The notes under the pieces were generated by a model that saw only the letters and a list, made by a program, of their open reading frames with translations, made no database searches and had not been told where the DNA came from. A DNA stretch of 64,000 nucleotides from assembly GCF_900186505.1 (NCBI RefSeq), contig NZ_LT891967.1, positions 1 to 64,000 on the forward strand. The letters are read 5' to 3'. This stretch comes from Enorma phocaeensis (GTDB taxonomy: Bacteria > Actinomycetota > Coriobacteriia > Coriobacteriales > Coriobacteriaceae). Positions 19,597 through 28,414 of this stretch are shown here, one piece after another; within the stretch, counting starts at the first letter, position 1; every line of letters starts with the position of its first letter. The translations under genes and the position numbers were made by a program.

Positions 19597-20499
19597 ATGG
19601 CAACTGAACAGCTCAGGTGTGCCTGTGCGCGGAGCGACGAGGAGATCGCCCTCATCGCCAACCGCATGCGCTACGACGAGATCGAGATGCTCGCAGCGTC
19701 GGGCAGCGGTCACCCGGGTGGATCGCTCTCCGCGACGGACATCCTGGCGACACTCTATTTCTCCGGCGTGATGGGGTATGACCCCGCCGATGCGGAGTGC
19801 GCCGAGCGCGATCGCTTCGTGCTCTCCAAGGGACATGCGGCACCTGCCCTCTACGCGGTGCTCGCCCAGGTGGGATATCTGCCGCGCGAGGAGCTCGTCA
19901 CCCTGCGCAAGTTCGGTTCGCGTTTGCAGGGCCATCCCGATTGCCATGCCTGCCCCGGTGTCGAGGTTTGTACCGGCTCCCTGGGTCAGGGCCTTTCGGT
20001 CGCTTCCGGTATGGCGCTTGGCTTCAAGCTCGATGCGGCTCGCGATGGCGGTGAGCTTCGTCGCGTGTTCGCGCTTCTGGGCGACGGCGAGCTCCAGGAG
20101 GGCCAGAACTGGGAGGCCGCGATGTTCGCTTCGCACAAGGGCCTCGACAACCTTGTTGCCATCGTCGACAGCAACAACTTGCAGATCGACGGGCACGTGA
20201 GCGACGTGTGCGCGGTGCAGCCGCTCGACGCGCGCTTCGAGGCGTTCGGCTGGAACGTCATCATGGTCGCCGATGGCAACAGCGTGCCGGCGGTTCGTGC
20301 GGCGCTTGAGGAAGCTGTTGCGCACGAGGGCGCGCCCACAGCCATCATCTGCACCACCATCAAGGGCAAGGGCGTCTCCTTCATGGAAGACCAGGTGAGC
20401 TGGCACGGGAACGCGCCGAGTGCCGAGCAGGCAGAGGCCGCCCTGGCAGAGATCGATGCGGCCGGCGACAAGCTCGCCTGCGCCGGTAAGGAGGCGTAA
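19597..20499 (+). CDS. Transketolase, N-terminal (thiamine diphosphate-binding) subunit
   Basis: The 300-aa subunit carries the pyrophosphate/Mg half of the ThDP site (GDGELQEGQNWEAAMFA...DSNNLQIDG) and the early SGHPGG and SKGHAAPALYA motifs. With the next gene it makes a two-chain transketolase that transfers two-carbon units in the non-oxidative pentose phosphate pathway. ATG 19597 is preferred to one two codons earlier because AAGGG is six bases upstream. It is separated from the C-terminal gene by only three bases. Confidence 0.93.
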   Translation: MATEQLRCACARSDEEIALIANRMRYDEIEMLAASGSGHPGGSLSATDILATLYFSGVMGYDPADAECAERDRFVLSKGHAAPALYAVLAQVGYLPREELVTLRKFGSRLQGHPDCHACPGVEVCTGSLGQGLSVASGMALGFKLDAARDGGELRRVFALLGDGELQEGQNWEAAMFASHKGLDNLVAIVDSNNLQIDGHVSDVCAVQPLDARFEAFGWNVIMVADGNSVPAVRAALEEAVAHEGAPTAIICTTIKGKGVSFMEDQVSWHGNAPSAEQAEAALAEIDAAGDKLACAGKEA

Positions 20500-20502
20500 G
20501 CG

Positions 20503-21429
20503 ATGGCTAAGGCAACACGTGCTGCATTTGGCGAAACGCTCATCGAGCTCGTTGAAGCGGGCATGGACATCATGGCGGTCGACGCCGATCTGTGCGGCTC
20601 CACCACCACCGCGAAGCTCGGTGCGGCATATCCCGACCGTTTGGTCGACGTCGGCATCGCCGAGCAGAACATGATCGGCGTAGCGTCGGGCCTCGCGCTC
20701 ACCGGGCGCACAGTCTTCACGGGCTCGTTTGCCGTGTTCGGCTCTGGCCGCTGCTACGAGCAGATTCGCAACACCGTGTGCGATTCCGGCCTCAACGTGA
20801 AGGTCTGCCCCACGCACGCGGGCATCACCGTGGGCGCCGACGGCGCCACGCATCAGATGCTCGAGGACATCGCGCTCATGCGCGTGCTGCCCGGCATGCG
20901 CGTGCTCGTGCCGGCGGACTATGCGAGCGCCAAGGCGGCCATCCGTCTGGCGGCCCAGACCCCCGGCCCCTTCTACGTGCGTCTAGGCCGCGAGCCGCTG
21001 CCCGAGGTGTACGGCGACGACTTCACGTGCGAGCTGCCTTTCGCAAACGTGGTTCGGGAGGGCGCGGACATCTCGATCATGGCGTGCGGCGTCGAGGTGG
21101 CGCATGCCCTCAAGGCTGCCGAGGAGCTCGCAGCTGAGGGCATCTCTGCCGAGGTCGTGGACGTTATGAGCGTGAAGCCGCTTGATGAGGAGACCATCGT
21201 TGCATCCGCCGCTAAGTGCGGGCGCGTGCTCACGGTCGAGGAGCACAGCATCTACGGCGGCATGGGTTCCGCTGTGGCTGAGCTCCTGAGCGAGAAGCAC
21301 CCCGTCCAGGTGACGCGCCTCGGCCTCACGACGTTCGGCCAGTCCGGTTCGGCTGCCGAGCTGCTCGCGCATTACGGCATCGATGCCGACGGCATCGCCG
21401 CGCGCGTGCGCGAGGTGCTGAAGGCCTAG
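20503..21429 (+). CDS. Transketolase, C-terminal (pyrimidine-binding) subunit
   Basis: The 308-aa subunit has the PYR domain with the catalytic glutamate region (VDVGIAEQNMIGVASGLA) and the C-terminal transketolase domain (CGRVLTVEEHSIYGGMGSAVAE). An AGGAGG site overlapping the end of the upstream gene supports the ATG at 20503. The split arrangement is normal in many firmicutes, archaea and coriobacteria. A strong hairpin follows. Confidence 0.93.
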   Translation: MAKATRAAFGETLIELVEAGMDIMAVDADLCGSTTTAKLGAAYPDRLVDVGIAEQNMIGVASGLALTGRTVFTGSFAVFGSGRCYEQIRNTVCDSGLNVKVCPTHAGITVGADGATHQMLEDIALMRVLPGMRVLVPADYASAKAAIRLAAQTPGPFYVRLGREPLPEVYGDDFTCELPFANVVREGADISIMACGVEVAHALKAAEELAAEGISAEVVDVMSVKPLDEETIVASAAKCGRVLTVEEHSIYGGMGSAVAELLSEKHPVQVTRLGLTTFGQSGSAAELLAHYGIDADGIAARVREVLKA

Positions 21430-21454
21430 CGATCCACATCGGAGCGTCATCCAT

Positions 21455-21498
21455 CGGACGCCGCAGCCTGCATCTGGGCGGCGGCGTCCGTTGCTGTT
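21455..21498 (+). terminator. Terminator after the transketolase operon
   Basis: CGGACGCCGC and GCGGCGTCCG form a 10-bp stem with a 16-base loop, followed by TTGCTGTTT. Confidence 0.65.
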
Positions 21499-21519
21499 TC
21501 TGTGCATATGTACCGTTCC

Positions 21520-21528
21520 TGCTACAAT
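21520..21528 (+). promoter_or_regulatory. Extended -10 element upstream of ftsE
   Basis: TGCTACAAT lies 44 bases before the ftsE start; no good -35 is visible, which suits an extended -10 promoter. Confidence 0.45.
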
Positions 21529-21571
21529 ATGTCGCGTCTGTAGTTCAATCGCACGACTTGAAGGAGCCTCT

Positions 21572-22741
21572 GTGGGAAGCCACTTTCGCAAGCCGAGTGA
21601 CGAGCAGGATGCTCCGCTGCATCAGGAAGCGCAGCCTGCTTCGCACTTCGCGTACTCCTCGGAACCGGCTCAGCAGCCTTCGCTGAACGTTCCCTCGTCT
21701 GCGGTGTCGCCCCTCGACGCCGACTTGGCGCAGGACCCATTCGCCTATCATCCGTCCAGTGACGACGTGGTGGCGGGCGCGGCGCCGCCGAACCCCATCC
21801 TCAATGTTCCTACGCCCGCAGCTTCGGGCTCGGTTGCCCCGGGCGATACCGGTGCCTTCATGGCGAGCGCCGGAGTGCGCGTGCCCGATGTCACCGTTCC
21901 CGCGGTACCCGCGGTCACCGCCGACCAGGCAGATGAGGTCGCCTCGCTCGACAATGCGCTCGAGAGCTCGGACTTCACGTCCGTCTTCGCACCGATAGGC
22001 GAGTCGCGCAAGAAGATGGCGCGCGATGCCGGCGTCGAGCCCGTGATCTTGATGGAGCATGTTACCAAGGTCTATCCGGCACAGCCCAACAAGCCCGCGC
22101 TCGAGGACGTCAACCTCGAGATCTATCCGGGAGAGTTCGTCTTCCTCGTAGGTCACTCGGGTTCCGGCAAGTCGACGCTCCTACGCACCATCATGCGCGA
22201 GGTCAAGCCCACCTCCGGCCGCGTGATCGTGGCGGGGCAGGACCTCACCCGCATTCGCAACCGCAAGGTCCCCTATCTGCGCCGCCAGATGGGCATCGTC
22301 TTCCAGGACTTCCGTCTGCTGCCCAACAAGACGGCGTACGAGAACGTGGCCTTCGCGCTTGAGTGCATCGGCAAGCCGCGTGGCGTCATCCGCTCGCAGG
22401 TGCCCGAGGTGCTTCGCCTTGTGGGCCTCGGCGACCAGATGAAATCTCGCCCCGACCAGCTCTCCGGTGGCGAGCAGCAGCGCGTGAACGTCGCGCGCGC
22501 CATGGTCAACCGCCCGCCGCTGCTCATCTGCGACGAGCCCACGGGCAATCTCGACCCGGCGATCTCGCTCGGTATCATGAAGCTCTTGGAGCGCATCAAC
22601 CGTACGGGCACCACGGTCATCGTGGCCACCCATGACCGCGAGATGGTCGACTCCATGCACCGGCGCGTCATCGCGCTCGAAGCAGGCCATGTCATCCGCG
22701 ACCAGGAGAGGGGAGGCTACGGTAACTATGGCTCCTTCTAA
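21572..22741 (+). CDS. ftsE: Cell division ATP-binding protein FtsE with long N-terminal extension
   Basis: The C-terminal part (about 157-389) is a normal FtsE ABC ATPase: Walker A GHSGSGKST, FQDFRLLPNKTAYENVAF, signature LSGGEQQR and Walker B LLICDEPTGNLD. FtsE is usually about 230 residues; here about 156 residues precede it, rich in Pro, Ala, Ser and acidic residues and probably disordered. The GTG at 21572 has AAGGAG five bases upstream, and no comparable site lies closer to the ATPase domain. With FtsX it activates peptidoglycan hydrolases at the division septum. The gene overlaps ftsX by 14 bp. Confidence 0.92.
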   Translation: MGSHFRKPSDEQDAPLHQEAQPASHFAYSSEPAQQPSLNVPSSAVSPLDADLAQDPFAYHPSSDDVVAGAAPPNPILNVPTPAASGSVAPGDTGAFMASAGVRVPDVTVPAVPAVTADQADEVASLDNALESSDFTSVFAPIGESRKKMARDAGVEPVILMEHVTKVYPAQPNKPALEDVNLEIYPGEFVFLVGHSGSGKSTLLRTIMREVKPTSGRVIVAGQDLTRIRNRKVPYLRRQMGIVFQDFRLLPNKTAYENVAFALECIGKPRGVIRSQVPEVLRLVGLGDQMKSRPDQLSGGEQQRVNVARAMVNRPPLLICDEPTGNLDPAISLGIMKLLERINRTGTTVIVATHDREMVDSMHRRVIALEAGHVIRDQERGGYGNYGSF

Positions 22742-23645
22742 CCTTGGCTACTCGCTGCGCGAGGCCTTCAGCCACTTCGGCCGCAACTGGACCACGTCGG
22801 TCGGCGCAGTCATCACCATCTTCCTGTCGCTGTTCATCATCGGCCTGTTCATCATCGGTTCCGCCATGATCACCTCGGCCATCGGTACGATCGAGGACTC
22901 GGTCACCATCAACGCGTTCATTTCGGACGAGGCATCCGATGAGGATGTCGAGGCGTTCCGTGCCACGCTTGAGAGCTGGGACAACGTCGCGCACGTCGAC
23001 TTCCGCACCAAGGATGAGGCGCTCGAGGCTTGGCAGGGCATGACGGATAATGCCGACTCCACGCTTTCCGCGCTCGACGGTGAGAACCCGCTTCCGCGCT
23101 CGTTCGTGATCGAGATGGAGGACTCCTCCCAGGTTGAGGCCATGGCCCAGCAGATCAAGGATGATCCTGGCTTCCAGGCGATCGCTGACGGCGGCGACGT
23201 TGAAGGCAGCGTGCTTTACAGCCAGGAGGAGGTCGGTCGCCTCTTCCAGATCACCGGCTACATCCGCGTCGCGCTCATCGTGCTCGTGGCGCTGCTCACG
23301 TTCATCGCCTTCATCTTCATCAACAACACGATTCGCCTCTCCATCACCGCGCGTCGTCGCGAGATCGCGATTATGCGCCTCGTGGGCGCTTCGAACGGCT
23401 TCATCCGCGGGCCGTTCATCACGGAGGGCGTGCTGCAGGCCCTGCTCGGCGCTGCCCTCTCGATCGGCGTGCTCGAGCTCATCCGCAACCTGCTCATGCC
23501 GCGCTTGCACACGATGGTGAGCTGGCTGTCGTTCGATGTGCCGCTCGACGTCTTCCTCATGACGTACGGCGCCCTCGTGATCGTTGGTATCGTGATCGGC
23601 CTGTTTGGCTCCGCGATCGCCATGAGGCGCTACCTCAAGGTGTAG
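22728..23645 (+). CDS. ftsX: Cell division permease-like protein FtsX
   Basis: The 305-aa protein has the FtsX layout: cytosolic N-terminus, one membrane helix near 30-50, an extracellular domain to about 180, then three helices with a short loop (IRLSITARRREIAIMRLVGASNGFIRGPF in outline is the conserved cytosolic loop). It couples FtsE ATP hydrolysis to septal wall hydrolases. ATG 22728 lies within the end of ftsE and follows GGGAGG. A large terminator follows, ending the ftsEX operon. Confidence 0.94.
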   Translation: MAPSNLGYSLREAFSHFGRNWTTSVGAVITIFLSLFIIGLFIIGSAMITSAIGTIEDSVTINAFISDEASDEDVEAFRATLESWDNVAHVDFRTKDEALEAWQGMTDNADSTLSALDGENPLPRSFVIEMEDSSQVEAMAQQIKDDPGFQAIADGGDVEGSVLYSQEEVGRLFQITGYIRVALIVLVALLTFIAFIFINNTIRLSITARRREIAIMRLVGASNGFIRGPFITEGVLQALLGAALSIGVLELIRNLLMPRLHTMVSWLSFDVPLDVFLMTYGALVIVGIVIGLFGSAIAMRRYLKV

Positions 23646-23665
23646 CCGCCTGCAGGCTGTATTGG

Positions 23666-23734
23666 GGCCGGCCTTTCCTTGCCACCGCATGGAGACGATT
23701 AAGTCGCATGGGGTGTCAAGGGGGCCGGCCTTTT
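23666..23734 (+). terminator. Terminator after ftsX
   Basis: GGCCGGCC blocks at 23666 and 23723 pair around an inner stem (CCTTGCCACCGCATG with CATGGGGTGTCAAGG, two mismatches), followed by TTTT. Confidence 0.75.
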
Positions 23735-23780
23735 GCTCTATTGATGGGACGCGGTCGAATCGATGGGAAGGAGTGATCCC

Positions 23781-25847
23781 ATGGGACGCAAGCGACGCGC
23801 AACCAATCGGCGCAAACCGACGCGCAGCCAGCGTCGTCCGAGCCTTACCGGTACCGTTCGGCTTTCCGATGCCGGCGGCATGGTCGAGACGGCTGAGGGC
23901 TCCTTCAAACTTGCTGGGAGCTCGCTGCGCCAGGTTATGGCGGGCGATGTCGTTGCCATAAGCATGCACCGCGGGCACCGTGGCGAGCGGCGCGCGGTCG
24001 TCGAGAGCGTTGTCGAGCGCGCGGCGGCTTCCGTTGTGGGCACGTATGCGCCTGCCGGTCCCCTGGGCTGCGTGCGTCCGCTTGACACGCGCCTCAAGGC
24101 AGACTTCTTCGTCCTGCCGCGCGATCGCTCAGCTCAGGAGCTCGGCGTGCATGAGGGCGACGTGGTGAGCGCGCGCATCGAGAGCTATCCTTCGCGTTAT
24201 GAGTCGGGGGTCGTGACCATCGAGCGCAGGATTGGTGATGCCGATGCGCCCGATCTAGGGATTCGCTGCATCATGGCGCGCTACGACCTCGAGGATGGTT
24301 ATCCCGAGGCGGCAACAAGCGCTGCCGATGAGCTCGACCTCGATATCGATGGCGCGCTCGCCGACCCGCTCCGCCGCGACTTGCGCGACCGCTTCGCGCT
24401 TACGATCGATCCGGTGGATGCGCGGGATTTCGACGATGCCATCTCGATCGAGCGAACGGCGGATGGCGGTTTTGCGCTCATGGTGCACATCGCCGACGTC
24501 TCGCACTACGTGGGCTGGGAAGATGCGATCGATCTGGAGGCGCGCCGCCGCGCGACCTCTGTCTATCTGGCCGATCGCGTGCTGCCAATGCTGCCGGAGC
24601 GGCTCTCCTGCGATCTGTGCTCGCTGCGCCCCGGCGAGGACCGTCTCGCATTCACGGCCGCCATGCGCTTCGATCGCCAGGGACGCCTGCGTACCAGCGA
24701 GTTCTATCCCAGTGCGATGCGCTCGCGGGTGCGCCTTTCCTACGAGCAGGCGGACGCCTTGCTCCGTGGCGATGCTTCGTCGGCGGCAGACGAGGTGAGC
24801 GCTTCGGCGGCGGAGGGCGTGGATCTCGCATCGTTCTTAGCGGATGCTGCAGAGCTGGCGCGCCTGCGGCGCCAGATCCGCTTCGATCGCGGGGCGGTCG
24901 ATTTCGATACCGTCGAGGTCCATGCCTTGCTCGGTGATGACGGTGAGCCCGTGGATCTCGTGAGCCGACAGCGGACCGAGGCGACTGGCCTGATCGAGGA
25001 GGCAATGCTCGCCGCCAATGAATGCGTGGCGGCATGGCTTGCCGACCGCGGTACGGTATGCGCCTATCGCGTTCACGACCGGCCATCTCCCGACCATTTG
25101 CATGATGCGGCGATGACGCTGGCAGAGCTGCAGATAGCGACCCGTACGGAGGCTGCGGAGATTTCGCTCGGCGAGCAGGCTGCCATGAGGTCCGTGCTTG
25201 CGCGTGCTGCGGGGACGCCGGCAGCAGAGCTGGTGAACGCGTTGCTCCTGCGTGCTATGCAACGCGCGGTCTATCGCCCGAGCAACGAGGGGCACTACGC
25301 CCTGGGGGCGGATGCTTACTGCCATTTCACGAGTCCTATCCGGCGCTATCCCGACCTGCTGGTGCACCGGGCGCTTAAGGTGGAGCTCGTCCGCGAGCAC
25401 TTGGGCGAGCGCGCCGCCCGCGAGCGCTCCCGTGCTCTCATCGGCGCGGGGCGCGAGTGCTTGGAGCGAATCGCTTCACAGCTCTGCAGCGCATCGAGCG
25501 ACCGAGAGCGCATCGCTGACGCCGCCGCCCGTGCATCGCAAAAGGTCGAGGTGGCCCGCTTCTTCTCTCGGCGGGTGGGTGAGCGCTTCCGCGGCACGGT
25601 GACCTGGGTGGATCAGCTTGGCGCGTTCGTACGGCTTGATGACTTCCATGCCGAGGGGCTCATCCACGTGCGCGATTTGGGTGACGAGTGGTTCGACCTC
25701 GACGAGCGGACCCTCACCTACACAGGTTCGGCAACCGGGCGCTTGGTGCGGCCGGGCGACCGGGTGGTTGCGGAGGTGCTCCGCTGCGATGTGCTGCGCG
25801 GGCATCTCGATCTCGCGCTCATCGCGGGCCCGCGTACGCTACACTGA
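23781..25847 (+). CDS. rnr: Ribonuclease R (RNB family 3'-5' exoribonuclease)
   Basis: The 688-aa enzyme degrades structured RNA. It has N-terminal OB/cold-shock domains, the RNB catalytic core with metal-binding aspartates (DPVDARDFDDA), the HYALGADAYCHFTSPIRRYPDLLVHR region in outline and a C-terminal S1 domain (about 590-680). ATG 23781 is used because AAGGAG is seven bases upstream; another in-frame ATG at 23763 lacks a site. Length is slightly below E. coli RNase R. With smpB nearby, the group recalls the trans-translation partnership of RNase R, SmpB and tmRNA, though ssrA is not seen here. Confidence 0.93.
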   Translation: MGRKRRATNRRKPTRSQRRPSLTGTVRLSDAGGMVETAEGSFKLAGSSLRQVMAGDVVAISMHRGHRGERRAVVESVVERAAASVVGTYAPAGPLGCVRPLDTRLKADFFVLPRDRSAQELGVHEGDVVSARIESYPSRYESGVVTIERRIGDADAPDLGIRCIMARYDLEDGYPEAATSAADELDLDIDGALADPLRRDLRDRFALTIDPVDARDFDDAISIERTADGGFALMVHIADVSHYVGWEDAIDLEARRRATSVYLADRVLPMLPERLSCDLCSLRPGEDRLAFTAAMRFDRQGRLRTSEFYPSAMRSRVRLSYEQADALLRGDASSAADEVSASAAEGVDLASFLADAAELARLRRQIRFDRGAVDFDTVEVHALLGDDGEPVDLVSRQRTEATGLIEEAMLAANECVAAWLADRGTVCAYRVHDRPSPDHLHDAAMTLAELQIATRTEAAEISLGEQAAMRSVLARAAGTPAAELVNALLLRAMQRAVYRPSNEGHYALGADAYCHFTSPIRRYPDLLVHRALKVELVREHLGERAARERSRALIGAGRECLERIASQLCSASSDRERIADAAARASQKVEVARFFSRRVGERFRGTVTWVDQLGAFVRLDDFHAEGLIHVRDLGDEWFDLDERTLTYTGSATGRLVRPGDRVVAEVLRCDVLRGHLDLALIAGPRTLH

Positions 25848-25870
25848 TACCCTTGACGCTAGGAGGGGCT

Positions 25871-26755
25871 ATGGACCTACCGTTCGATGTGGGCGACCTT
25901 AACCGTATAGAGAATTTCCTGGGACAGGGCGATGTCGAGGCCTCGCTGCCCGCCTTGCTCGAGCTGCGCGATGCCGTCGAGGAGTATGTGGAGACGGAGT
26001 GCACCACCACCGACGAGGTGCAGTATTTCTGCTTCTCTGACGCCTTCGAGCGCCTTGCATACCGCCGCGTAGAAGGTGATCCACGCACGCTCGTGCAGGT
26101 GGGGGCGCCTTTTGACCGTCTCTATGCCGATCTGGCCTTCGCTTACATCCAGAGCCAGGAGCACGCTCTTGCGCGTGATGCCCTCATGCAGGCGGTCAGG
26201 TGGAACCCCATGCACTGTGCCTATCGACTTGATCTCGCCGAAGTTTTCCACATCTTGGGTGACAGGCGCGAATGGGCATCGCTGCTTTTCTCCGTGCTCG
26301 AGCGCGCGGCGGATGCGGCGCATGTCGGTCGTGCGTACGCTGGTTTAGGCGAGTTCTTCCTCGATGAAGATGAGGCGTCCGCTGCGGCGGGGTGCGCTCG
26401 CCGCGCCGCGCGCTTCGCCCCAGAAGATATGGTCACGCGGAGGCTCATCACGCACCTCATGGAGGTCGCATCCGATGCCGCTGAGCTTGGCGAAGACGAG
26501 GCGACCGCAGCGCTCGCCGCCCAAGGTATCCCCACCGAGCCCAATGCCGAGATTGCCATCTGCCTCATCATGTGCGCCATGGATGCATCTCGCGCCGGCG
26601 ATCGCAACGAGGCGGCGCGGCTCACGCTCCGCGCTCGCGACTTGGTGGGGGAGAACGTCGTAAAGGCCCTCATCCAGCTCGTTCATGAATCCGATGCCGA
26701 GCTTGCCGCCGAGCGCGGTGAGAATTCCGAGGAGGATCGCGATGCCAACGCGTAG
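25871..26755 (+). CDS. TPR-containing protein of unknown function
   Basis: The 294-aa protein is almost entirely alpha-helical and contains degenerate tetratricopeptide repeats around 70-200 (ADLAFAYIQSQEHALARDALMQAVRWNP pattern in outline, then ADAAHVGRAYAGLGEFFLDE). It has no signal peptide or membrane segment. AGGAGG four bases before ATG 25871 fixes the start. It lies 23 bases after rnr and overlaps smpB by 14 bp, so the three genes form an operon; a role in RNA quality control is possible but not shown. Confidence 0.75.
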   Translation: MDLPFDVGDLNRIENFLGQGDVEASLPALLELRDAVEEYVETECTTTDEVQYFCFSDAFERLAYRRVEGDPRTLVQVGAPFDRLYADLAFAYIQSQEHALARDALMQAVRWNPMHCAYRLDLAEVFHILGDRREWASLLFSVLERAADAAHVGRAYAGLGEFFLDEDEASAAAGCARRAARFAPEDMVTRRLITHLMEVASDAAELGEDEATAALAAQGIPTEPNAEIAICLIMCAMDASRAGDRNEAARLTLRARDLVGENVVKALIQLVHESDAELAAERGENSEEDRDANA

Positions 26756-27212
26756 GGAGCGCAAGACCATAGCCAAAAACCGCTCTGCCCGGCATGAGTA
26801 CTTCATCGAGGAGACCTATGAGTGCGGCGTCGCCCTCACCGGTACCGAGGTGAAGAGCCTGCGCGAGCGCGCCTGCCAGATCACCGACACCTTCGCTTTG
26901 ATTCGCGGAGGCGAGTGCTGGCTCGTGGGCGTGCACATTCACCCCTATAGCCACGGCACCATCTTCAACCGCGATCCCGAGCGCCGCCGCAAGCTGCTGC
27001 TTCATCGCAAGGAGATAGACCATCTTGACGAGAAGCTCCGTACGCGCGGGTACGCGCTCGTGCCGCTTGAGCTCTACTTCGACGCCAACGGTCGCGTCAA
27101 GCTGCTGCTCGGTCTTGGCCGTGGCAAAAAGCTCTACGACAAGCGCGAGGATATGGCTAAGCGCGACATGCAGCGCGAGATCGAGCGCGCCCTCAAGGAG
27201 CGCTACCGCTAG
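26742..27212 (+). CDS. smpB: SsrA-binding protein SmpB
   Basis: The 156-aa protein binds tmRNA and delivers it to stalled ribosomes. Family hallmarks include KNRSARHEYFIEETYE, GVALTGTEVKSLR and the C-terminal basic tail KKLYDKREDMAKRDMQREIERALK in outline. ATG 26742 lies within the previous gene and follows GGAGG by six bases. Confidence 0.96.
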   Translation: MPTRRERKTIAKNRSARHEYFIEETYECGVALTGTEVKSLRERACQITDTFALIRGGECWLVGVHIHPYSHGTIFNRDPERRRKLLLHRKEIDHLDEKLRTRGYALVPLELYFDANGRVKLLLGLGRGKKLYDKREDMAKRDMQREIERALKERYR

Positions 27213-27344
27213 GCGCTAGCGTTGCCCATCCTAGCTGCCTTTCACCTCGCGTCGCGCGTTCGCGGAATCCATCTGCGCGCAGGCGCTGCCATCGGGTACC
27301 ATACGGGCAACGGCCTAATCTGCACCCAAAGGTAAGGAGCCCGC

Positions 27345-27851
27345 ATGGATCTCTCGGCATTCTTCAAGATGAGTTACGGTCTCTATGTCGTTTCGGCTGA
27401 GGCCGAGGGCAAGCGGGCCGGCTGCGTGGTGAACACGGCTGTGCAGGTAACGGCCGCGCCGCCAGCGGTTTCAGTTGCGGTGAACAAGGACAACGTCACT
27501 GCTGGCGTCATAGCCGATGCAGGGGCTTTCACGATCACCGTTATCGACAAGACGGCGGACATGCCCTATATCGGCAACTTTGGGTTCCGTTCGAGTGATA
27601 CCTACGACAAGTTCGAGAAGTACGGTTGCGAAACATCTGCCGTGGGGAGCCCCTACTCCCCCGAACACGTCTGCGCGTTGCTCGCATGCCGCCTTATCGA
27701 TACCGTCGATGTGGGCACGCACCTGCTGTTTATCGGCGAGGTTGAAGACGCTCGGGTGCTTTCTGACGAAGAGCCTCTCACCTACAGCTATTACCACGCG
27801 GTGCTCAAAGGCAAGACGCCGCCCAAGGCCTCTTCATACCAGGCATCATAA
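27345..27851 (+). CDS. Flavin reductase-like FMN-binding protein
   Basis: The 168-aa protein has the flavin-reductase/flavoredoxin split barrel (MSYGLYVVSAE; GCVVNTAVQVTA; NKDNVTAGVI). In clostridia a protein of this kind is fused to a rubredoxin domain as high-molecular-weight rubredoxin (Hrb), part of oxygen and NO detoxification. Here the rubredoxin is a separate gene 171 bases downstream. Start ATG 27345 follows AAGGAG. Likely role: NAD(P)H-linked electron transfer to rubredoxin; not proven. Confidence 0.85.
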   Translation: MDLSAFFKMSYGLYVVSAEAEGKRAGCVVNTAVQVTAAPPAVSVAVNKDNVTAGVIADAGAFTITVIDKTADMPYIGNFGFRSSDTYDKFEKYGCETSAVGSPYSPEHVCALLACRLIDTVDVGTHLLFIGEVEDARVLSDEEPLTYSYYHAVLKGKTPPKASSYQAS

Positions 27852-27978
27852 GCGCCTTGGCGCATGAGTTTCTGCTTGAGTGCACCGAGCGGCGAATGCT
27901 CCTGTTATCGAGATTATGTCCTAAATGTTTAAGATTTCCTGATCGCGTGTTATGCCGTTTGAGATGGCGCGGTGTGGA

Positions 27979-27984
27979 TATACT
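27979..27984 (+). promoter_or_regulatory. Possible -10 element upstream of rubredoxin
   Basis: TATACT, 39 bases before the start; the -35 is poor (TTGAGA lies only 14 bases upstream). Confidence 0.3.
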
Positions 27985-28022
27985 AGCGGATAAGTTTCAT
28001 CGCCTACGAAAGGATGGTTTCC

Positions 28023-28163
28023 ATGTCTGACGAGAAGACCTACAAGTTCGTGTGCGTCGTCTGCGGCTACGAGGTCGAGGTCGACACTCCCGAGCTGCCT
28101 GAGGACTTCGTGTGCCCCGTTTGCGGAGTCGGTCCCGATCAGTTCGAGCTGGTGGAGGAGTAG
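28023..28163 (+). CDS. Rubredoxin-like iron protein
   Basis: This 46-aa protein holds two CxxCG knuckles (CVVCGYE and CPVCGVG) that bind a single iron, with the PDQFELVE end typical of the rubredoxin domains of rubrerythrins and Hrb proteins. It is shorter than classical rubredoxins (52-54 aa). An AAAGGATGG site precedes ATG 28023. It likely carries single electrons for the flavin reductase-like protein upstream. A clear terminator follows. Confidence 0.92.
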   Translation: MSDEKTYKFVCVVCGYEVEVDTPELPEDFVCPVCGVGPDQFELVEE

Positions 28164-28199
28164 CCTCCGAGCACGGTCGATATCGAGCATCAGATCAAA

Positions 28200-28233
28200 C
28201 AGGGTCGCGGGTTCGCTCGCGGCCCTGTTTCTT
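28200..28233 (+). terminator. Rho-independent terminator of the rubredoxin gene
   Basis: CAGGGTCGCG pairs with CGCGGCCCTG (one G-U pair), 8-base loop, then TTTCTT. Confidence 0.85.
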
Positions 28234-28414
28234 GTACGCAAGAGCTGGATGCAGGGGTCGCGTATGGAGTTCGGCATGCTCTCGGTGGCGCTCGTGGACA
28301 GTCGGTCTCGCCCTGGGGCAAATGGGGAGCGCTGGCCGGATAAGGCTTGAACCGTACATGAGGCCTAAAGGCGGCTGGGAAGCGGCATCGCTCGGGCGCG
28401 CACCGTCCCGCTCC
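28234..28414. other. Non-coding stretch before the AT-rich array
   Basis: GC content is ordinary; short frames here resemble no protein I know and carry no ribosome binding site. Nothing assigned. Confidence 0.4.
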
